19,055 nucleotides of DNA, from NCBI GenBank assembly GCA_030151565.1, contig JASLDM010000131.1, positions 1 to 19,055 of the forward strand, in the 5' to 3' direction. Each line of letters starts with the position of its first letter. The stretch's first letter is position 1. The notes beneath the pieces are model-generated. The model did not search any database. It saw only the letters and a list, made by a program, of their open reading frames with translations, and was not told the origin of the DNA. The position numbers and the translations under genes were made by a program. Of the stretch, positions 15,269 to 19,055 are shown piece by piece. Source of the stretch: Flavobacterium sp. Lineage in GTDB: Bacteria > Bacteroidota > Bacteroidia > Flavobacteriales > Flavobacteriaceae.

Positions 15269-15649
15269 TTACTTTTTGTCTTTAGGGCGTTTTGCTCCGT
15301 ACTTAGATCTTCTTTGAGTTCTTCCGTTTACTCCGGCAGTATCCAAAGCACCACGAACAATGTGGTATCTAACACCTGGCAAGTCTTTCACCCTTCCACC
15401 TCTAACTAATACTATCGAGTGCTCTTGAAGATTGTGTCCTTCTCCTGGGATGTAAGCATTTACCTCATTACCATTTGTCAAACGTACCCTTGCAACTTTA
15501 CGCATTGCAGAGTTAGGTTTTTTTGGTGTAGTGGTATAAACACGCGTACAAACCCCTCTTCTTTGAGGACAAGAATCCAAAGCAACCGATTTACTCTTCT
15601 TAGTCAATTGGGTTCTCCCTGTTCTTACTAATTGTTGAATTGTTGGCAT
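15269..15649 (-). CDS. rpsL: 30S ribosomal protein S12 (uS12)
   Basis: S12 sits at the decoding centre and governs accuracy. The 126-residue protein contains TTTPKKPNSAMRKVARVRLT (40-59) and GGRVKDLPGVRYH (84-96). The streptomycin-linked positions are Lys43 and Lys88, counting the initiator Met, so both carry the usual sensitive residues. Asp89 is the residue that RimO methylthiolates in other bacteria. It is the first gene of the cluster, reached by a promoter at 15704-15735 after a 5' leader of roughly 50 nt. The ATG has no SD. Confidence 0.98.
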   Translation of the reverse strand: MPTIQQLVRTGRTQLTKKSKSVALDSCPQRRGVCTRVYTTTPKKPNSAMRKVARVRLTNGNEVNAYIPGEGHNLQEHSIVLVRGGRVKDLPGVRYHIVRGALDTAGVNGRTQRRSKYGAKRPKDKK

Positions 15650-15703
15650 AATGTTTATTAATAATTTCTACAATATATTATCTCCGCACTTTATACGGGG
15701 TTG

Positions 15704-15735
15704 CAAATATATGAAGTATATTTTTTATTTCCAAC
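15704..15735 (-). promoter_or_regulatory. Promoter of the rpsL-led ribosomal cluster
   Basis: Read on the minus strand, TATATTTG (15711-15704) matches the Bacteroidetes -7 element TAnnTTTG exactly and is followed by CAACCCCG. A GTTG (15735-15732), three of four matches to the -33 TTTG, lies 20 nt upstream, within the usual spacing. Transcription would start near 15698, giving a leader of about 50 nt before the rpsL ATG at 15649. The strong -7 match and position make this the likely main promoter for the cluster. Confidence 0.75.
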
Positions 15736-15791
15736 TTCAATTCATTAATTTTCAAACGCATTCTATTTTTTTTACGCAGAGCCACAAGGGC

Positions 15792-15819
15792 TTACTATTT
15801 GATAAATTCAAAATAGTAA
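15792..15819. repeat. Inverted repeat with 10-nt spacer (possible operator)
   Basis: TTACTATTT (15792-15800) and AAATAGTAA (15811-15819) are perfect 9-bp inverted arms around a 10-nt AT-rich spacer. Neither side is followed by a T run in the direction of transcription, so it is not a terminator. It lies about 57 nt upstream of the rpsL -33 element and about 120 nt upstream of the Omp85 -7 box. A dyad with this geometry could bind a dimeric regulator, but AT-rich sequence produces such repeats by chance, and no protein is implied by the window. Confidence 0.35.
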
Positions 15820-15938
15820 AACAACCACCCATCAAATTTAGTTTTTATGAATTACATCTTTATCAACCACAATTTACATAACTTTAGTTCGTTTTTTAAA
15901 AACATTATTAGACTAACTAAATAGACTCATCTTTTAAC

Positions 15939-15946
15939 TAGTTTTG
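15939..15946 (+). promoter_or_regulatory. Probable -7 box for the Omp85-family gene
   Basis: TAGTTTTG matches TAnnTTTG and is followed by CAA, as in the rpsL and rlmB promoters in this window. No TTTG was found at the expected -33 distance. The implied start near 15952 gives a leader of about 30 nt before the GTG at 15985. Confidence 0.5.
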
Positions 15947-15984
15947 CAATTAAACCAAGCAATACAAACCACAATTATCTCATC

Positions 15985-17634
15985 GTGATCAGATCTACAC
16001 TAATCTTATTGTCGCTCCTTATAACTACACTTTGTTCAGGACAAGCTATGCTAACCTTAGATATAAAGGGATCCGATATAAAAGAGCAAAGTGAAATTGA
16101 CAAAGTCGCATTTAATAAGAATCACGTCAATTACAAGTCTATTCAAAAAACACTATCCAAAATAGAAGCATCACTTTCAGAAAATGGCTATTTGGGTTTT
16201 TCTAAATCTTTTACTCAAGCAGACAGCCTTATAACCTACACCTACCAACTAGGCCCGCAAACAAACACAATAAGAATAAGCACAGTTGAACTAGATCCAG
16301 AAACAATTCACCAACTACAATTACCCCAAACAATAACCCACCCTTTTACCGACACAAAAAAGACCATTAACCAGATTCTTAATAAGCTCGAAAAAGAAGG
16401 TTATGGCACAAGTAAAGTAGCGTTAACAAAATACCGAATTAAAAACGACACTCTTTACAGTACACTCGTTATTGAAAAGAGTTCGAAAAGAAAACTAGAT
16501 AAAGTCGAAATCATAAGTACCGACAAAGTTCCTACATCGATGATCCTTACAAGTCTGAAACCTGAATTACACAAAACCTATTCAGAGACAGCTGTAGCAA
16601 GAATCAATGCTAAAATTGATCAATTTAACTTCTTAGAAAAAATAAAACCCAGTGAAACACTCTTCAAACAGGACAGCACTGCTGTATATCTGTATTTAAG
16701 AAAAAGAAATACAAATCAATTTGACGGCTATATGGGATTCAATAATGATGATGATGGAAAAATCAAGTTAAACGGATACTTAGATCTTAAATTAAACAAC
16801 ATCCTTAATCACGGTGAAAACTTTGCTATAACCTGGAAAAACAACGGAAACAAACAAGTTGATTTCAGCCTACAAACCGAAATTCCTTATGTATTCAAAA
16901 CCCCTATTGCAGTCAAAGGTAGCATCGATATTCAAAAACAAGACAGTACATACCAAAACACCAATTTAGAAATCGGATCTGGTTATTATTTCAACTACCA
17001 AAGTAAAGCCTTCGTTGGCTACCAAACTTTAAGTTCAGCTACAAACACAGACAATAAAAGTTTTCAAAACTACGACAGCAAATACATCACCTTAAGCTAT
17101 GAATACCTTAAACAAAATAAACACGCACCTTTATTTCCTTTAAATTTCCGCGCATTTACCAAAATTGGATATGGAAAAAGAAACACAGAGGACAACAAAA
17201 CAAAACAAGCTTACATCGAAGCAACAATTGAAAAAAACTTCTCACTTAACCCTAAGAACCTTGTATACATACAGTGGAACAATTATATTTTATTTAGTGA
17301 TGATTACTTATTCAATGAACTAAAGCGATTTGGAGGAGCACATACCCTAAGAGGCTTTGCGGAAAACAGTCTAAATGGCAAGGCCTACTCAATCCTAAAT
17401 ACAGAATACAGATTCGTTTTAGCCTCAAACATTTTCGTAAACACAATAGTAGACTATGCTTACCAAGAAGATGCCACAGAAAACAAAAACCATTTATATG
17501 CTTTTGGTTTTGGAATAGGCATGCTAACCAAAAACGGAAGACTCCAGCTATCTTTTGCTAACGGAAAATCACCACAACAAAAAATGAGTTTAGACAACAC
17601 TACCATACACATCAACCTAAGCACGTATTTTTAA
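15985..17634 (+). CDS. Omp85-superfamily outer-membrane protein (BamA/TamA-like)
   Basis: The 549-residue protein starts at a GTG. That start keeps a signal peptide (IRSTLILLSLLITTLCSGQA, about residues 2-21); the next ATG, codon 22, would lose it. Cys17 is preceded by Leu, so it is not a good lipobox, and ordinary cleavage after about Ala21 is expected. Residues 24-240 look like two or three POTRA repeats, the last being KLDKVEIISTDKVPTSMILT and following (170-240). From about 245 the alternating pattern suggests a 16-strand beta barrel. ELKRFGGAHTLRGFAENS (445-462) carries the conserved LRGF motif of the barrel's loop L6. The end is GFGIGMLTKNGRLQLSFANG (508-527), terminating in Phe549. The family inserts or secretes outer-membrane proteins. 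The length is shorter than BamA and close to TamA, but the substrate cannot be told. The adjacent rlmB is on the same strand 189 nt downstream. Confidence 0.85.
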   Translation: MIRSTLILLSLLITTLCSGQAMLTLDIKGSDIKEQSEIDKVAFNKNHVNYKSIQKTLSKIEASLSENGYLGFSKSFTQADSLITYTYQLGPQTNTIRISTVELDPETIHQLQLPQTITHPFTDTKKTINQILNKLEKEGYGTSKVALTKYRIKNDTLYSTLVIEKSSKRKLDKVEIISTDKVPTSMILTSLKPELHKTYSETAVARINAKIDQFNFLEKIKPSETLFKQDSTAVYLYLRKRNTNQFDGYMGFNNDDDGKIKLNGYLDLKLNNILNHGENFAITWKNNGNKQVDFSLQTEIPYVFKTPIAVKGSIDIQKQDSTYQNTNLEIGSGYYFNYQSKAFVGYQTLSSATNTDNKSFQNYDSKYITLSYEYLKQNKHAPLFPLNFRAFTKIGYGKRNTEDNKTKQAYIEATIEKNFSLNPKNLVYIQWNNYILFSDDYLFNELKRFGGAHTLRGFAENSLNGKAYSILNTEYRFVLASNIFVNTIVDYAYQEDATENKNHLYAFGFGIGMLTKNGRLQLSFANGKSPQQKMSLDNTTIHINLSTYF

Positions 17635-17823
17635 ATCACCATCGATAAATAAAAAATAAACCTCCTATATCTTTCCATATTGTATTTTTCCAAACCATTG
17701 AATTACGTCACCTTATAGTCCTTTGGCTGAAAATAACAGCAAGGAATCTAAACCTCCTTTGCAAATAATTTATTTTGAATTTTACACAACAATTAAAGGG
17801 CTTTTTTTTAATATCTTTGCAAG
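17635..17823 (+). other. Intergenic region between the Omp85 gene and rlmB (189 nt)
   Basis: The region contains an imperfect hairpin at 17719-17745 and a 10-nt direct repeat TAAACCTCCT at 17657-17666 and 17749-17758. It ends in an eight-T run just before the rlmB -7 box. No T-run-backed terminator for the Omp85 gene is obvious. No small open frame with convincing coding character was seen. Confidence 0.6.
17812..17819 (+). promoter_or_regulatory. -7 promoter box of rlmB, predicting a leaderless mRNA
   Basis: TATCTTTG matches TAnnTTTG and is followed by CAAG and the rlmB ATG at 17824. In Bacteroidetes transcription starts only a few nucleotides past this element, so the mRNA would begin at or within 1-3 nt of the ATG. 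No TTTG lies at the expected -33 distance; the nearest (17774-17777) is too far upstream. The exact match and the shared CAA make the -7 call fairly strong. Confidence 0.65.
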
Positions 17824-18558
17824 ATGGAACAAGACAATCAAATCTTTGGTATTCGCGCTATTATCGAAGCCATCGAAGCAGGAAAAGATATAGACAAAGT
17901 ATTCATTCAAAAAGAAGCGCAAGGCGAACTTATGAACGAACTACTTAAGACGTTGAAAAAAAACAACATTAATTTTTCATATGTACCTATTGAAAAGTTA
18001 AACCGATTAACCAAAAAGAATCACCAAGGAGCTGTCGGAACAATTGCTCCTATTTCATTTGTATCACTTGAAACACTTGTTGAAGGTGTTTTAGAACAAA
18101 AAGAAAATCCTTTGTTTTTGATTCTAGATCAACTGTCTGATGCACGTAATTTTGGTGCTATTATCAGAACAGCTGTTTGCTGTGGTGTTGACGGAATTAT
18201 TATTTCCAAAAATGGAGCTGCTCCAGTAAATGGAGATACAGTAAAAACTTCTGCAGGTGCAGTTTTTAATATTCCTATCTGTAAAGTAGATCACATTAAA
18301 GATGCTGTTTTTTATCTTCAAGGATCAGGTGTTAAAACTCTTGGTGCAACCGAAAAAGCGGAAAAAGAAATTTATGATGTAGCCCTTAATGTACCTTTGG
18401 CAATCGTTATGGGAAGTGAAGACAGAGGAATCAATCCTTCGGTACTCAAAATTATTGACGAAGCAGCAAAACTACCAATGTTCAACACTATTGCTTCACT
18501 AAACGTATCAGTAGCTTGTGGAGCATTCTTATACGAAACATTAAGACAAAGACGCTAA
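17824..18558 (+). CDS. rlmB: 23S rRNA (guanosine-2'-O-)-methyltransferase, RlmB/TrmH family
   Basis: RlmB methylates the ribose 2'-O of a guanosine in the 23S peptidyl transferase loop (G2251 in E. coli) using S-adenosylmethionine. The 244-residue protein has the N-terminal substrate-binding domain with IFGIRAIIEAIEAG (7-20) and NHQGAVG (66-72). The SPOUT catalytic domain follows: motif 1 SDARNFGAIIRTA (105-117, catalytic Arg116), motif 2 IVMGSEDRGI (194-203) and motif 3 LPMFNTIASLNVSVACGA (217-234). Motif 3 has MFN where many relatives have a Gly at the Asn position. Specificity for G2251 is inferred from family and length; another SpoU-type target remains possible. It has its own promoter and a strong bidirectional terminator after it. 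Confidence 0.92.
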   Translation: MEQDNQIFGIRAIIEAIEAGKDIDKVFIQKEAQGELMNELLKTLKKNNINFSYVPIEKLNRLTKKNHQGAVGTIAPISFVSLETLVEGVLEQKENPLFLILDQLSDARNFGAIIRTAVCCGVDGIIISKNGAAPVNGDTVKTSAGAVFNIPICKVDHIKDAVFYLQGSGVKTLGATEKAEKEIYDVALNVPLAIVMGSEDRGINPSVLKIIDEAAKLPMFNTIASLNVSVACGAFLYETLRQRR

Positions 18559-18576
18559 TATTTTATACAGCTTAGT

Positions 18577-18618
18577 AAAAAAGAAGAGAAAACCTAATCC
18601 GTTTTCTCTTCTTTTTTT
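18577..18618. terminator. Bidirectional Rho-independent terminator between rlmB and the rhomboid gene
   Basis: AAAAAAGAAGAGAAAAC (18577-18593) is the exact reverse complement of GTTTTCTCTTCTTTTTT (18601-18617), a perfect 17-bp stem with a 7-nt loop (CTAATCC, 18594-18600). A-rich and T-rich arms provide a U tract on the RNA whichever strand is read. It serves rlmB on the plus strand, 18 nt past its stop. For the convergent gene it lies across the 3' end: the loop contains the TAG stop at 18596-18594 and the first codons of the loop and right arm encode the C-terminal residues. Confidence 0.9.
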
Positions 18619-19055
18619 GTCTCAACATAAGAATACAAAATTGGTAAACTTGATCGAAAACGACAACTATTCAGCTCTTCGCTCAACACTTTAGGCTCTT
18701 CTTTTGGAATAATAATAAATTTACCATTTTCATCAAAGCAACGCATAAAAGGATCGTCTTCCGGTCTGTAGTCTGGCTGTTGCCAATCATACTTATAAAT
18801 TTGCTCATCAACATACTCTGGAGCTTTCAGGACAAGGCTTAATACAAAACCTGTGACGAACCCACTTAAATGCCCCTCCCAAGAAATAGAATCTTCTACA
18901 TCAGGGAAAATATACCACAACATACTTCCATATAAAACAACAATAACCAAAGACAAAGAAACAAGTCGAAAATACCGAGTTTGTATACCTTTAAAAAACA
19001 TAAAACTCACCAAAACATAGATCAGCCCACTAGCTCCTATATGATAACTTTCACG
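18594..19055 (-). CDS. Rhomboid-family intramembrane serine protease (5' end outside window)
   Basis: Rhomboids are membrane proteases that cut within or near transmembrane helices using a Ser-His dyad. An ORF can be started at a TTG (19013), but the reading frame stays open to the window edge and encodes RESYHIGASGLIYV. That segment includes the catalytic motif GASG with the nucleophilic Ser, so the true start lies to the right. The His of the dyad is in WEGHLSGFVTGF. Hydrophobic helices surround both. After them comes a charged, soluble tail of about 75 residues from DEQIYKYDWQQPDYR to the end, which is long for the family. The last residues (KKEEKTD) and the TAG stop are encoded within the terminator stem and loop. 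It is convergent with rlmB. The substrate is unknown. Confidence 0.88.
   Translation of the reverse strand, partial: RESYHIGASGLIYVLVSFMFFKGIQTRYFRLVSLSLVIVVLYGSMLWYIFPDVEDSISWEGHLSGFVTGFVLSLVLKAPEYVDEQIYKYDWQQPDYRPEDDPFMRCFDENGKFIIIPKEEPKVLSEELNSCRFRSSLPILYSYVETKKEEKTD

Larger units (their letters stand above)
15650..15984. other. Divergent intergenic region between rpsL and the Omp85 gene (335 nt)
   Basis: No convincing gene is present. An open frame at 15651-15881 on the plus strand (76 codons) is low-complexity, rich in Phe, Tyr and Ile, matches nothing I recognise and lies over the rpsL promoter, so it is discounted. The region holds the rpsL promoter (minus strand, near 15704-15735), a 9-bp inverted repeat at 15792-15819, a possible small hairpin AGCC/GGCT near 15780-15792, and a promoter-like -7 box for the Omp85 gene (15939-15946). 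T-rich tracts at 15721-15729 and 15766-15773 may act as bent or UP-like DNA. Confidence 0.8.

Noticed and set aside
15269..15649. Possible streptomycin-resistance changes in S12
   Set aside because: Lys43 and Lys88 (Met counted) are both the usual wild-type residues.
15651..15881. 76-codon open frame on the plus strand in the rpsL upstream region
   Set aside because: Low-complexity, Phe/Tyr/Ile-rich translation typical of AT-rich noncoding DNA; it covers the rpsL promoter and the inverted repeat, and shows no family resemblance.
17719..17745. Hairpin as a terminator for the Omp85 gene
   Set aside because: The stem has two bulges and is not followed by a T run on the plus strand, so a Rho-independent terminator is not supported.
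19011..19013. TTG codon as the start of the rhomboid gene
   Set aside because: The frame is open to the window edge and encodes the catalytic GASG motif upstream, so this is an internal Leu codon.
1..19055. Search for CRISPR repeats, insertion sequences, tRNA or rRNA genes
   Set aside because: No regularly spaced repeats, transposase-like frames, terminal inverted repeats or tRNA-like cloverleaf sequences were seen in the gaps; the region is housekeeping.

Overview
The window is a housekeeping segment from a low-G+C member of the Bacteroidetes, most likely a flavobacterium (Flavobacteriaceae or a close relative). Four things point there. The str, S10, spc and alpha ribosomal clusters are fused with secY directly followed by infA. 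Nearly all genes lack Shine-Dalgarno sequences. Candidate promoters carry the Bacteroidetes -7 element TAnnTTTG. The flanking genes rlmB and a rhomboid protease are arranged as in flavobacterial genomes, as far as I recall. Genus cannot be decided by eye.

Positions 1-15649 (minus strand) hold one unbroken co-directional array in transcription order: rpsL, rpsG, fusA, rpsJ, rplC, rplD, rplW, rplB, rpsS, rplV, rpsC, rplP, rpmC, rpsQ, rplN, rplX, rplE, rpsN, rpsH, rplF, rplR, rpsE, rpmD, rplO, secY, infA, rpmJ, rpsM, rpsK, rpsD and rpoA (cut by the window edge). These encode much of both ribosomal subunits, EF-G, IF-1, the SecY translocon channel and the RNA polymerase alpha subunit. Most gaps are 2-25 nt. 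Only two are longer, and each holds a good RNA hairpin: rpsJ-rplC (110 nt, terminator-like) and rpsK-rpsD (85 nt, just before the gene for S4, a classic autoregulator). A promoter lies about 55-60 nt upstream of rpsL. tuf, adk and map, which occur inside this cluster in many other bacteria, are absent. L36 and S14 are both forms without a zinc ribbon.

Positions 15650-15984 form a divergent intergenic region with one promoter facing each way and a dyad-symmetric element. Positions 15985-17634 (plus strand) encode an Omp85-family outer-membrane protein with POTRA-like repeats and a C-terminal beta barrel. Positions 17824-18558 (plus strand) encode an RlmB-type 23S rRNA 2'-O-methyltransferase whose promoter sits so close to its ATG that the mRNA should be leaderless or nearly so. 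A perfect 17-bp bidirectional terminator separates it from a convergent rhomboid protease gene (minus strand) that runs off the right edge and whose stop codon lies in the terminator loop.

No mobile element, CRISPR array, tRNA, rRNA or obviously transferred island is visible. The most interesting material is regulatory: the rpsD leader hairpin with a strong but misplaced SD-like GGAGGA in its loop, the internal rpsJ-rplC attenuator candidate, the shared TAnnTTTGCAA promoter motif, and the terminator that overlaps coding sequence.
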